This document shows, piece by piece, positions 1 through 7,721 of a stretch of 10,666 nucleotides of DNA; positions within the stretch are counted from its first letter, which is position 1; each line of letters starts with the position of its first letter. A program made the translations under genes and the position numbers. The stretch comes from Chitinophagaceae bacterium. Lineage in GTDB: Bacteria > Bacteroidota > Bacteroidia > Chitinophagales > Chitinophagaceae. The stretch is from the NCBI GenBank assembly GCA_003167015.1, contig PMUF01000178.1, positions 1-10,666 of the forward strand, given 5' to 3'. Below the pieces are notes generated by a model. That model did no database searches. It had not been told where the DNA came from and saw only the letters and a program-made list of their open reading frames with translations.

Positions 1-729
1 CAGCTTTTCTATACCCATGCAGGCGATATGCACATCCGCCAGATGAGCGCCCATGTCCGCATTGCCTTCGTTGGTACAGACGACGAACTCTCCGGTCTCC
101 GCCACGGCAAAGTTGATGCCCGTCAAAGCTACCCGCCGGGTGAGGAATTTCTCCCGCAGGTGCAGGCGGGCCGCATGGGTCAGGAACTGCGGATCGGCAT
201 TTCCTGCCGGAGTGCCCAGATGCTCATGGAAGATCTCGCCGATCTCTTCCTTTTTCTTATGGATACAGGGCAATACGATATGGCTGGGTGGCTCACCGGC
301 TAACTGTACGACCCGTTCACCCAGATCGGTGTCCACTACTCCGACGCCATTTTCTTCCAGGAATTCATTCAGCCCGCATTCTTCCGTCAGCATGGATTTG
401 CTTTTCACCATCTGGTCGGCTCCATGCTGCCTCAGGAGGGAAAGGATGATCTCGTTATGTTCCGCCGCATCTGCCGCCCAGTGTATGACGATGCCGTTGG
501 CAGTGGCCGCAGCCTCGAATTGTTGCAGATATTCACTCAGCCGGGATAATACATTGTCCTTTATCCGCGATGCCGTGTCCCGCAGCACCTCCCAGTCGGG
601 TACCCGGGCTGCCGCCTTGTCTCTTTTCTGACGTACCCACCACAGTGTCTCGTCATGCCAGTTCACCCGCGGCTCATCCTTGTTGAATTCGTCCGCCAGC
701 GCAGCATGGTCTTTATTATTTGTGTTCAT
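1..729 (-). CDS. lutB: Lactate utilization protein B, N-terminal part (runs off left edge)
   Basis: The minus strand is open from an ATG at 729 to the window edge, giving 243 codons without a stop. The translation begins MNTNNKDHAALADEF and carries LutB/LUD-domain hallmarks: VKSKSMLTEE, HIVLPCIHKKKEEIG, TGINFAVAETG and VCTNEGNADMG. LutB is, by family knowledge, an iron-sulfur subunit of the cytoplasmic LutABC complex that oxidises L-lactate to pyruvate. The family is usually about 460-480 residues, so roughly half is missing here, including the C-terminal ferredoxin-like 4Fe-4S cysteines. The start is set by a 4-bp ATGA overlap with the lutA stop, which suggests translational coupling. A lutC gene would be expected further left but cannot be seen. 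Identification is firm; whether the whole gene is intact is unknown. Confidence 0.93.
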   Translation of the reverse strand, partial: MNTNNKDHAALADEFNKDEPRVNWHDETLWWVRQKRDKAAARVPDWEVLRDTASRIKDNVLSRLSEYLQQFEAAATANGIVIHWAADAAEHNEIILSLLRQHGADQMVKSKSMLTEECGLNEFLEENGVGVVDTDLGERVVQLAGEPPSHIVLPCIHKKKEEIGEIFHEHLGTPAGNADPQFLTHAARLHLREKFLTRRVALTGINFAVAETGEFVVCTNEGNADMGAHLADVHIACMGIEKL

Positions 730-1484
730 TGACTGATTAGTATTTCCGCAATGTGCCGAACCTGTACCTGGCTCTTTTGACGGCGAAGGATGCCTTCCAG
801 ATGCATCAGGCAGCTCATATCCGCTGCTGTAATGTATTCCGCTCCATGATGAAGATGATCGGCGACCCGGTCCTTACCCATTTTCACCGACACCGCTTCT
901 TCCGTCACGCAGAAAGTACCGCCGAATCCACAGCATTCGTCCTTTCGGTCAAGCTCGACCAGCTCGATGCCTTTCACCAGCTTCAGCAGCCTTTCCGGTT
1001 TGGAGAAGGGTGGCGCCATCAGTTCGCTCATCTGTGCCAGTTTCAACCCCCGCTGCCCGTGGCAGCTCTGGTGCAATCCCACCTTATACGGGAATGCTGC
1101 ATCCAGTTGCTCCACCTTCAGCACATCCGTCAGGAACTCAACCAGCTCATAGATCTTTCCGCGAATCTGCGCAGCCGCGTCGTCTGCACCGTCCGCCTCA
1201 TCAGCCCCCGCATGACTGCCATGCAAATGCTCTTTGATATGCAGCACACAGCTGCCCGAAGGAGCGACAATATAATCGAAGGAAGAAAAGTTTTTGATGA
1301 ACAGGTCATTACACCCCTGCGTCAGATGCCCGAAGCCCGAATTAGCCATCGGCTGTCCACAGCAGGTCTGACCAGGAGGATACACGACTTCACAACCGAA
1401 TTTTTCCAACAGCCGAAGCGTCGCTATACCAACCTGCGGATAAAACTGGTCTACATAACAAGGTATAAACAATCCCACTCGCAT
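726..1484 (-). CDS. lutA: Lactate utilization protein A, (Fe-S) oxidoreductase with two CCG domains
   Basis: This 252-residue protein has the two cysteine-rich CCG domains of the LutA/GlcF family. The first spans C9, C41-C42-G43 (QTCCGQPMANSG) and C79 (APSGSC). The second spans C141 (LHQSCHGQRGL), C184-C185-G186 (DECCGFGGTF) and C225 (ADMSC). These cysteines are expected to bind an iron-sulfur cluster that passes electrons during L-lactate oxidation. B. subtilis LutA is about 238 residues, so the length is normal. The slight excess sits in an Ala/Asp/Gly-rich stretch at residues 90-105, between the two domains. The gene starts 7 bp after the kinase stop (TAG) and overlaps lutB by 4 bp, so it is almost certainly on the rhamnose operon transcript. 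That placement argues for lactate made from lactaldehyde as its substrate. GlcF or a heterodisulfide reductase subunit is less likely given the adjacent lutB. Confidence 0.94.
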   Translation of the reverse strand: MRVGLFIPCYVDQFYPQVGIATLRLLEKFGCEVVYPPGQTCCGQPMANSGFGHLTQGCNDLFIKNFSSFDYIVAPSGSCVLHIKEHLHGSHAGADEADGADDAAAQIRGKIYELVEFLTDVLKVEQLDAAFPYKVGLHQSCHGQRGLKLAQMSELMAPPFSKPERLLKLVKGIELVELDRKDECCGFGGTFCVTEEAVSVKMGKDRVADHLHHGAEYITAADMSCLMHLEGILRRQKSQVQVRHIAEILISQ

Positions 1485-1491
1485 ACAAAAT

Positions 1492-2988
1492 CTACTTATA
1501 ATATTTCAATTCAATGATATCTCCCGGCAATATACGTTTATTCCAATGAGAATGTATCGCCAGCGCAGCGCCCAGGGCCGTCGCCTGGGGAATGGACGCC
1601 GCAAATACTTCCATGTCCGGGAAAGCTGCCGCCAGCAGATGCATGTACACCTGGTTCCGGCCGAAGCCTCCGTCCACGAAAATACGCCGCACATCGGTAT
1701 CGTGCAGCACGAGGTGGGCAGAAGCAACCTGCTGCTCCATGATATCCATCATCAGCCGGTGATACGCCTGTCCAAAACTATCGAAGGCCGCCAACTCCCG
1801 CTTCCCGAAGACAGATGCCTTTAGCGGAGACGCCACTTTCCCGGCCCGATCGGCCGCACGCGTTTTTCCGCCGGCGGTGGCCACCCGGCGAACCTTGGGA
1901 CCACCAGCCGCATCCGCCGCCCGGGGAGCAGTCGCCTGTTCTTCCCTTTCGCGTAGGTCGGCCACATACGCCGGATCAAAATCAACGGTAGCCGCCAAAC
2001 CCGGCGCTACATGGAAATGGTCGGCCAGCCTCTTCACCTGCTGCTCATGGTCATGACCGGCAAATAATCGCGCAGCCTTGACCGGCCGTCCCAGGTAGCT
2101 CATATAACAAAGACAATCCTGTTGCAATTCCGCGACGGTCAGCGGCTCATCGTTGAAAGGGTTCATCGTGATGCACCAGGTACCTGTCGAGATCAGCACA
2201 AAGGGCTCACGAAAACTTTCCAGGTAAGGAATCATCGACGCCGAGCTGTCATGCAGCCCTACGCCCGCAATGATTTCCGCCGCTCTGCCGCTCGCAATGG
2301 ACCTCGCTCCGCCTCCCGCGATCGCTATCGCTCTTGCTGCCGCAAGCGGCTGCACGCTCGTAGAAGGCACGATGGGCGCCAACTTGTCGATGACCCCTTC
2401 ACGGTAAACCCATTCATGATAATGTTGTTGTGCAAAATTCCAGAGATTGGTGTGACACCCGATGCTGGTGATTTCCGAAAAGGCTTTGCCGGTTAGAAGC
2501 CAGCTGAGATATTGAGGCAGGTGAAGCGAACAATGGATGCGGGTATACAACTCAGGCAACTGATGCTTGATCCGGTAAAGCTGCATGCCTGAATTCAGGC
2601 TGCCCAGCACCGGGCTGGCCGTCAACATGGAAAAAGTCACTTCCCCGCCGTAAGACTTATAAAACTTTTTTCTCAACGCTTCGGGGTATGCTTTCAAATA
2701 ATTATACAACGGCGCCACCGGCTGGCCATCCCCGCCCAGATGCACAAGGCTGGCCCCATAAGCCGAGAAGTTGACCGCCCGGATACGGATGTCCGGCAAC
2801 GCCGACACCAGGGTCAGCGACTCGCCCACCCATGAAGTCAATCGCTCCAAATCTTCGCAGGACTCTCCGTCTTCATCGGTTGCGCTGTCGAAAGCTATCG
2901 ATCGTTCCCATACGATCCTATACTGCTCGTCGAACAGCAGGATCTTCTTATTCGTTTTCCCGACGTCCAGTATGGCGATGACATTCAT
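1492..2988 (-). CDS. rhaB: FGGY-family carbohydrate kinase, probable L-rhamnulokinase
   Basis: The 498-residue product is a sugar kinase of the FGGY/actin-like ATPase fold. The N-terminal phosphate loop reads ILDVGKTNKKILLFD (residues 6-20). GLHDSSAS (244-251) supplies the probable catalytic base D247. STGTWCITMNPF (268-279) and FVDGGFGRN (437-445) form the ATP site. SIGCHTNLWNF (175-185) is typical of rhamnulokinase-like members. The expected reaction is ATP-dependent phosphorylation of L-rhamnulose at O1 in the cytoplasm. The gene lies between rhaI, which it overlaps by 4 bp (ATGA), and lutA. The substrate is inferred mainly from this context, because FGGY kinases use several sugars. Two Ala/Gly/Arg-rich stretches, about residues 215-237 and 348-396, look like insertions relative to the conserved core and make the protein longer than usual. 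Both flanks stay in frame with the conserved motifs, so the gene appears intact. Confidence 0.88.
   Translation of the reverse strand: MNVIAILDVGKTNKKILLFDEQYRIVWERSIAFDSATDEDGESCEDLERLTSWVGESLTLVSALPDIRIRAVNFSAYGASLVHLGGDGQPVAPLYNYLKAYPEALRKKFYKSYGGEVTFSMLTASPVLGSLNSGMQLYRIKHQLPELYTRIHCSLHLPQYLSWLLTGKAFSEITSIGCHTNLWNFAQQHYHEWVYREGVIDKLAPIVPSTSVQPLAAARAIAIAGGGARSIASGRAAEIIAGVGLHDSSASMIPYLESFREPFVLISTGTWCITMNPFNDEPLTVAELQQDCLCYMSYLGRPVKAARLFAGHDHEQQVKRLADHFHVAPGLAATVDFDPAYVADLREREEQATAPRAADAAGGPKVRRVATAGGKTRAADRAGKVASPLKASVFGKRELAAFDSFGQAYHRLMMDIMEQQVASAHLVLHDTDVRRIFVDGGFGRNQVYMHLLAAAFPDMEVFAASIPQATALGAALAIHSHWNKRILPGDIIELKYYK
1869..1890. repeat. Palindrome in the second kinase insertion
   Basis: GGTGGCCACC (1876-1885) is a perfect palindrome. 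It is extended by CGCCG on the left (1869-1873) and CGGCG on the right (1886-1890), with a 2-nt bulge at 1874-1875. A second palindrome, CCGATCGG, lies at 1846-1853. Both are inside the part of the kinase gene that encodes the low-complexity residues 348-396. The base pattern is seen directly; calling it a mobile or selfish element is inference. Confidence 0.5.
2318..2354. repeat. Palindromes in the first kinase insertion
   Basis: GCGATCGC (2318-2325) is a perfect 8-bp palindrome. It is followed by a hairpin with arms at 2335-2343 and 2346-2354, separated by AA, with a GCCGC/GCGGC core and one mismatched pair. Upstream, short CGCTC units recur from about 2281. The stretch encodes residues of about 212-224, at the start of the Ala/Gly/Ile-rich insertion just ahead of the catalytic GLHDSSAS motif. 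It may be a palindromic element fixed in frame or simply GC-rich drift. Confidence 0.45.
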
Positions 2989-4259
2989 AAGCCCGTGGCC
3001 ACCTTACCGGCGCCTCTTTCTTTTATCAGCCGTTTGCGGATCTGTTCGCTTCGATAAAAGGCCAGGGGATCCAAAGCACCGCCGGCACGCAACCGGGCCT
3101 CCGCCACTAACGCCCGCACATCGGTACGAAAACTATTTTGCAAGACCTCCTGCGCCGCTACCGGATCGTTGTCCTGTTGTGCCGACACCAGCTTCTGCCG
3201 GTCCACCAGCAACGCCTGGGCATAGGTCAGCAGTATCGCCTCCACCGATTGCAACAGATCTTCCAGCGGGTCTTTCACGTTATGCGAGGCGTCGATCATC
3301 CAGCCCAGGTCATGGGCATGGTCCATATGACGGGCATCCATACCCTCTACCAGTTCGTTGAAGATAAGGAAAAGCTGGTAAGGCTTGATGCTGCCTACCG
3401 TCAGGTCATCATCGCCATATTTGGAATCGTTGAAATGAAAGCCGCCCAGCTTACCTTCCATCAGCAACAGGGCAACGATCTGCTCGATATTCGCGTTAGG
3501 CAGGTGATGGCCCAGATCGACCAGCGTGTAAGCTTTGGGCCCCAGCTTGCTCGTATACAGCAGCGACTGTCCCCAGTCACCCACGGTCGTGGAATAAAAA
3601 TTCGGTTCGAAGGCCTTATATTCTACGAACATTTTCCAGTCGGCCGGCAACGCGGCATAGATCTCTTTCAGCCCTTCCAGCGTATGTTGGAAAGCCTGCC
3701 GGAAATTGAGCTGGCCGGGAAAACATGATCCGTCCGCCAGCCATACCGTCAACGAAGTGGACCCCAGCTCCTCGCCATAGCGGATGACTTCGATGTTATG
3801 GTCGATGGCCTGATGACGTACTTCCTTCCGCACGTGTTGCAATGACCCGTACTTATAGCTGTAGGGCTGCCCGGGCTGATCCTGAAAGGTATTGGAGTTC
3901 ATCGCGTCAAATCGAAGCCCGAACTGAGCCGCCAAGGCCTTCACGGCAGCGGCGTCGGTCGGAATATCCCAGGGGATGTGCAGGGAAATGGCGCCGCTGG
4001 AGCGGTTGAGGGCATGCAGCAAACCGATATCGGCTATCTTTTCTTCCAGGCTGCGGGGTTCGCCGCCGCCGGAAAACCGGCCGAACCGGGTGCCTCCGGT
4101 TCCCAGCGCCCAGCTGGGGATCGCTACCTGGAAATCGATCAGCTTGCGCAGCACGCCGCCTGCATCGGGCAGACCGGCAGTGATGTATTCCAGCTTGCGG
4201 CGATGCTCCGGCAGAAGGGCATGATTGTGCGCGTCTATCTTCTGTTGTTCTATTGGCAT
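2985..4259 (-). CDS. rhaI: L-rhamnose isomerase, RhaI type
   Basis: This 424-residue protein belongs to the RhaI family (Pseudomonas stutzeri-type L-rhamnose isomerase), a metal-dependent TIM barrel distinct from E. coli RhaA. It should interconvert L-rhamnose and L-rhamnulose in the cytoplasm. Probable metal and catalytic residues are E213 (FVEYKAFEP), D248 and H251 (LVDLGHH), H275 (GGFHFND), D283 and D285 (YGDDDLTVGS) and D323 (MIDASHN). These match the known ligand set of the Pseudomonas enzyme with a small offset, recalled from the family rather than aligned. The N-terminus has DAHNHALLPEH, and the C-terminus ends FYRSEQIRKRLIKERG, as usual for the family. It sits 68 bp after the aldolase/dehydrogenase gene and its TGA overlaps the kinase ATG by 4 bp. 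No truncation or frameshift is visible. RhaI enzymes often accept other aldoses, so side activity is likely. Confidence 0.95.
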   Translation of the reverse strand: MPIEQQKIDAHNHALLPEHRRKLEYITAGLPDAGGVLRKLIDFQVAIPSWALGTGGTRFGRFSGGGEPRSLEEKIADIGLLHALNRSSGAISLHIPWDIPTDAAAVKALAAQFGLRFDAMNSNTFQDQPGQPYSYKYGSLQHVRKEVRHQAIDHNIEVIRYGEELGSTSLTVWLADGSCFPGQLNFRQAFQHTLEGLKEIYAALPADWKMFVEYKAFEPNFYSTTVGDWGQSLLYTSKLGPKAYTLVDLGHHLPNANIEQIVALLLMEGKLGGFHFNDSKYGDDDLTVGSIKPYQLFLIFNELVEGMDARHMDHAHDLGWMIDASHNVKDPLEDLLQSVEAILLTYAQALLVDRQKLVSAQQDNDPVAAQEVLQNSFRTDVRALVAEARLRAGGALDPLAFYRSEQIRKRLIKERGAGKVATGL

Positions 4260-4277
4260 GGTAAAGCGTTTGTGTCC

Positions 4278-4299
4278 CCGGTCTTCGGATCGGAGCCGG
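4278..4299 (-). other. Possible RNA hairpin in the rhaD-rhaI gap
   Basis: In the 68-bp gap between the aldolase/dehydrogenase and the isomerase, CCGG arms at 4278-4281 and 4296-4299 enclose a further short partly paired segment with a bulged base. The transcript could fold into a small stem-loop. No T tract follows on the transcribed strand, so it does not look like an intrinsic terminator. It could be an mRNA processing or stability element that adjusts expression between the two genes, or chance. Confidence 0.25.
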
Positions 4300-4327
4300 T
4301 AATTTAACTAATTTACCCGAACGGGCG

Positions 4328-6454
4328 CTACCGAACGAAGGCCATCGCCACCCCTCCGTCCACATTCAGCACATTACCGGTAGACTTGTTCATCAGTCCG
4401 CCGACAAAAGCCAGAGAGGCGTTGGCGATATCTTCGGGTAAAATGATCTCGTTGAGCAGGGTACGCTTGGCGTAATAGGCAGGCAGTTCCTGCACCGTCA
4501 CGCCATAGGCCTTGGCCCGGCCTTCCGCCCACGCGCCCGCCCAGATCTTACTGTCGGAAATAACCGCGTCGGGATTAATGACATTGACCCTTATCTTAAC
4601 GGGACCCAGCTCGGCCGCATTGAGGCGGCTGAGGTGCAGTTGGGCGGCTTTCGCGCTACCATAGCCGGCATTGTTGGGACCGGAGACCAGCGCATTCTTG
4701 CTCACGATATTCAGGATGTCACCGCCGGTGGACTGCTTCCGCATCACCTCCACGCCTGCCTGGGTGACCATGAACTGTCCCTTGACCAGCACGTCGTACA
4801 ACAGGTCCCAGTCCGCCTCGGTATGATCCTGGATGGGTTTGGAGATGGACAGCCCGGCACAATTCACGACAATATCCACTCCGCCAAAAGCCAGGGCCGC
4901 AGCCCGGTAGACCTTCCGGATGTCCGCCGCTTGCGTGACATCAAGCAATTCACCGATGAAGACGTCTTTCCCATATTGTTGCTTGAATTCCACCCGCGCC
5001 GATTCCAGCCGCTTTTCGTCATTGTCATTGATGATCACGCAGGCCCCTTCGTCAGCAAACTTTTTGGCGATGGCCTTGCCAATCCCTCCGGCACTCCCCG
5101 TCACCAGGGCGATCCTGCCCGACAGAACCTTTGGTTTGGGCATCCGCTGCAGCTTGGCCTCTTCCAACAGCCAGTATTCGATATTGAAAGCCTCCTGGCG
5201 GGGAAGGGAAGTATAGGAAGAGATGGCTTCCGCCCCCTTCATTACATTGATGGCGTTGATATAGAACTCCGCGGCCACCCTTGCTGTCTGTTTGTCCTTC
5301 GAAAAGGTGAACATTCCGATACCAGGGTAAAGGATCACCACAGGATTGGGGTCCCGCATCGCAGGACTATTGGGATGCTTGCAGGAGTCATAGTAATGCG
5401 CGTACATCTTCCGGTAAGACTCGAACTGGGGCGCCAGCTTTTCTTTCAGCACGCCGGTCTCCGTCAGGTCCTGCTCAGGGCTCAGGTCCAGCACCATAGG
5501 GCTGATCTTGGTACGCAGGAAATGGTCGGGGCAACTGGTCCCCATCGGCGCCAGCCGCGCCAGGTCATTGGAGTCGATAAACTCCAGCACCCGTTCGTCA
5601 TCGGTGAAATGACCTACCATCCTCATGCGGGAGGAACAAAATCCCCGCAGCACAGGCGCCAGCCCGGCAGCTTTTTCCAGTCTTACTGCTGAAGGGAGCG
5701 CCTGCAGGCGTGCCCCGCCGAATACCGGGCCTTTTTTACCGATATGGTCTTCCAGGTACTGGGCGCAGCGCTCAATGACCTCGAGCGTATTGATATAACT
5801 TTCATAAGCCGTGTCACCCCAGGTAAAGAGGCCGTGCGAACCCAGCATGATCCCCCGGATACCGGGGTTTTCGTCCAGGCATTGCCGCAGTTTCAGCCCC
5901 AGATCAAAGCCTGGTCGCTGCCAGGGTACCCAGCCGATCTTGCCATCGAATAAATTATGAGTGATGGCCTCGCCGTCCTTGGCCGCCGCAATGGCAATGG
6001 CCGCATCCGGATGCAGATGGTCGATATGGGCAAATGGAAGAAAGCCATGCAGGGGTGTATCGATAGAAGGCGCCTTAGAACTCAAATCGTAAATGCAATG
6101 ATTGAATAGTTCTACCATCTCGTCTTCATGTTCCAGGCCACGATAGACATTTTTAAGACTGAGGAGCCTGTCTACATACAGCGCCGCAAGACCGCTGCGT
6201 TTTAAGGTTCCCAGATCGCCGCCTGAACCCTTCACCCACATAATCTCTGTCTCACGGCCTGTCAGGGGATCCTTGGCCATGGCCTTACAGGAGGTGTTCC
6301 CTCCGCCATAATTGGTCAGGCGCAGATCGGCGCCCAGCAGATTGGAGCGGTAGATCAACAGGGCCACTTCATCCCCGGCCATGGCGGCCGCCGCTTTTTC
6401 ATCCCACAGATAGCTGACGTGTTTGAATTTTTTCGTTGCAATAGACATAGGCAT
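4328..6454 (-). CDS. rhaD: Bifunctional L-rhamnulose-1-phosphate aldolase / short-chain dehydrogenase (L-lactaldehyde dehydrogenase)
   Basis: This is a 708-residue two-domain enzyme, also called RhaEW. Residues about 20-300 form a class II aldolase: YGGGNTSCK (49-57), VKGSGGDLGTLK (74-85), the probable Zn ligands H143 and H146 in FAHIDHLHPDA, and H207 in GSHGLF. Residues about 446-708 form an NAD(P)-dependent short-chain dehydrogenase: TGSAGGIG (452-459), NCAG (531-534), catalytic S585, and Y598/K602 in GYGSAK. The aldolase half should split L-rhamnulose-1-phosphate into DHAP and L-lactaldehyde. The other half should oxidise lactaldehyde to L-lactate, as described for this fusion family. The length matches the family (about 690-700). 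Two in-frame ATGs, at 6454 and 6448, are possible starts and neither has a Shine-Dalgarno sequence; the first is used here. The gene lies 52 bp downstream of rhaT. The fusion predicts direct delivery of lactate to lutAB, further down the operon. Confidence 0.95.
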   Translation of the reverse strand: MPMSIATKKFKHVSYLWDEKAAAAMAGDEVALLIYRSNLLGADLRLTNYGGGNTSCKAMAKDPLTGRETEIMWVKGSGGDLGTLKRSGLAALYVDRLLSLKNVYRGLEHEDEMVELFNHCIYDLSSKAPSIDTPLHGFLPFAHIDHLHPDAAIAIAAAKDGEAITHNLFDGKIGWVPWQRPGFDLGLKLRQCLDENPGIRGIMLGSHGLFTWGDTAYESYINTLEVIERCAQYLEDHIGKKGPVFGGARLQALPSAVRLEKAAGLAPVLRGFCSSRMRMVGHFTDDERVLEFIDSNDLARLAPMGTSCPDHFLRTKISPMVLDLSPEQDLTETGVLKEKLAPQFESYRKMYAHYYDSCKHPNSPAMRDPNPVVILYPGIGMFTFSKDKQTARVAAEFYINAINVMKGAEAISSYTSLPRQEAFNIEYWLLEEAKLQRMPKPKVLSGRIALVTGSAGGIGKAIAKKFADEGACVIINDNDEKRLESARVEFKQQYGKDVFIGELLDVTQAADIRKVYRAAALAFGGVDIVVNCAGLSISKPIQDHTEADWDLLYDVLVKGQFMVTQAGVEVMRKQSTGGDILNIVSKNALVSGPNNAGYGSAKAAQLHLSRLNAAELGPVKIRVNVINPDAVISDSKIWAGAWAEGRAKAYGVTVQELPAYYAKRTLLNEIILPEDIANASLAFVGGLMNKSTGNVLNVDGGVAMAFVR

Positions 6455-6506
6455 ATACTTTATTGTAAAAATTTATTTTCGTCTTACTTCCCCCCGGCCG
6501 GTCGCA

Positions 6507-7586
6507 TCACTTCATCGAATTCCCATAGCCGACCAGCATCACCGACAGCAGGATGGCGATGATCCCCGTCGTAATCGTTACCCGCGTGCGGGTGCTGACT
6601 CCCTTCCATTCTTTCAGCGCTATTCCCCAGATATTCGCCACCAGGATAATAAAGGCCATATGCAGTATCCAGGAGCTGGCGCCATTGCCCAGGCGGCTTT
6701 CCCCCATACCATAAAAGAAGAACTGGAGAAACCATATCGTTCCGGCCAGCGCGGAGAAAAAGTAATTATGGGCCAGCGGAGCTTTCGCGGACGTATAATC
6801 CCCGAAAGTTTTGTTACGTGCATTCAGGAACATGCACCAGATAAAATTGGTGGTCAGCCCACCCCATAGCAGCACGATATAGGTGACATTATTCTGGTAG
6901 AGGAACTTGGTAGTGGCATCGGGATGAGCATGCTTCCAGAGTTGGTTGGCGGTCTCCGCCATCGGGCCGCCTGCCTCGATACCGTAGTTGAAACAGGCGC
7001 TGAGGATGCCGGACAATGTGCAGATGATGAGGCCCTTGGTCAGGTTGAATTCCTTGACGCTCTCCTTTTTTTTCTCGTCGGACAATTCCTTTTCCTTCAG
7101 CACTCCTGCCCTGCCGCAGATATAAATGCCCACCAGGCACAAGGCTACTCCGGCCAGAACGACCCGGCCCCATGAAGACGACAGCAGCTCATGAAAGGAC
7201 GTCTTGCCGGGTGTGGGGACGAAATTGTAATACAGCGAAGGCACCAGCGCGCCGAATGCCGACGTAAAGCCCAGTAAGACAGAATTGCCCAGGGACATGC
7301 CCAGGTACCGGATGCCCAGCCCGTAGAGAAGGCCGCCGACCCCCCATAGGAGGCCCCAGAAAAAGGTCCAGCCGAACGTGGCAGCCGAAGCCTGCGCAAT
7401 GATCTCCGTGAAATGAGGGACAGTGAGCCATGCCGCAAGCGGCGGGACGATCAGCCATGAAAACAGGCCTCCGATGATCCAATAGCTTTCCCATGCCCAT
7501 CCCCTGACCTTCTTGTACGGAATATAAAAACTGCCGGAGGCGGCGCCCCCGATGAAATGATAGAAAATGCCGAATAGTATTTGCAT
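6507..7586 (-). CDS. rhaT: L-rhamnose/proton symporter RhaT
   Basis: The 359-residue product is an inner-membrane sugar transporter of the RhaT family (drug/metabolite transporter superfamily), which takes up L-rhamnose with a proton. The N-terminus, GIFYHFIGGAASGSFYIPYKKV, matches the E. coli pattern of an early glycine/alanine-rich helix followed by a YxPxKKVK-like loop. About ten hydrophobic segments can be seen, for example at residues 2-22, 35-57, 71-92, 102-122, 141-160, 184-203, 235-254, 273-293, 305-324 and 336-354. A highly charged loop lies at 162-180 (KEKELSDEKKKESVK). WGGLTTNFIWC and YGMGESRLGNGASSWILHM are other family-like stretches. E. coli RhaT is 344 residues, so the length is right. 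It is the first gene of the operon, and the promoter should lie in the 159-bp region upstream. No outer-membrane SusC/SusD pair is in the window, so outer-membrane entry of the sugar must be handled elsewhere. Confidence 0.94.
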   Translation of the reverse strand: MQILFGIFYHFIGGAASGSFYIPYKKVRGWAWESYWIIGGLFSWLIVPPLAAWLTVPHFTEIIAQASAATFGWTFFWGLLWGVGGLLYGLGIRYLGMSLGNSVLLGFTSAFGALVPSLYYNFVPTPGKTSFHELLSSSWGRVVLAGVALCLVGIYICGRAGVLKEKELSDEKKKESVKEFNLTKGLIICTLSGILSACFNYGIEAGGPMAETANQLWKHAHPDATTKFLYQNNVTYIVLLWGGLTTNFIWCMFLNARNKTFGDYTSAKAPLAHNYFFSALAGTIWFLQFFFYGMGESRLGNGASSWILHMAFIILVANIWGIALKEWKGVSTRTRVTITTGIIAILLSVMLVGYGNSMK

Positions 7587-7643
7587 GTACGAGATAATTT
7601 TTCAATATGGCTGCAAGAACAGACGGGTAAATGTAAGGGTGAA

Positions 7644-7680
7644 TATCGGCAGAGCCGTCATGTACTGTCATGGTCCGATA
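7644..7680. promoter_or_regulatory. Candidate operator: inverted repeat framing a direct repeat
   Basis: TATCGG (7644-7649) and CCGATA (7675-7680) form a 6-bp inverted repeat 25 bp apart. Between them GTCATG occurs twice (7657-7662 and 7667-7672), one helical turn apart. The location, just upstream of the possible rhaT -7 element, would suit activator or repressor binding. AraC-type and LacI/GntR-type regulators are both known for rhamnose genes, and none is encoded here. The short arms mean chance is possible. Confidence 0.3.
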
Positions 7681-7692
7681 ATGGTAAAAAGT

Positions 7693-7721
7693 TTAGTTTT
7701 TAAATACTAATATCATTAGTA
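7693..7721. promoter_or_regulatory. Alternating TTAGT/ACTAA half-sites
   Basis: TTAGT (7693-7697), ACTAA (7706-7710) and TTAGT (7716-7720) alternate in orientation. The last two belong to a perfect 7-bp inverted repeat, TACTAAT-ATC-ATTAGTA (7705-7721). The right end of the repeat touches the proposed -7 element of the nuclease gene, so a bound protein would be expected to block that promoter. The repeat is directly visible; an operator role is inference. Confidence 0.35.

Noticed and set aside
53..631. A 192-codon plus-strand open frame at the left edge.
   Set aside because: The opposite strand reads as lutB without interruption, with conserved motifs throughout.
753..1517. A 254-codon plus-strand open frame opposite lutA.
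   Set aside because: The minus-strand frame has the full CCG motif set; the plus frame is histidine/glutamine-rich nonsense with no family resemblance.
4634..5692. A 352-codon open frame on the plus strand opposite the aldolase/dehydrogenase gene.
   Set aside because: It is antisense to a fully conserved two-domain enzyme, shows no recognisable domain and is explained by high GC and codon bias on the other strand.
6455..6506. CCGGCCGG palindrome (6494-6501) and AT-rich DNA between rhaT and rhaD as a terminator or internal promoter.
   Set aside because: The palindrome is too short for a terminator, has no T tract, and no convincing promoter element follows.
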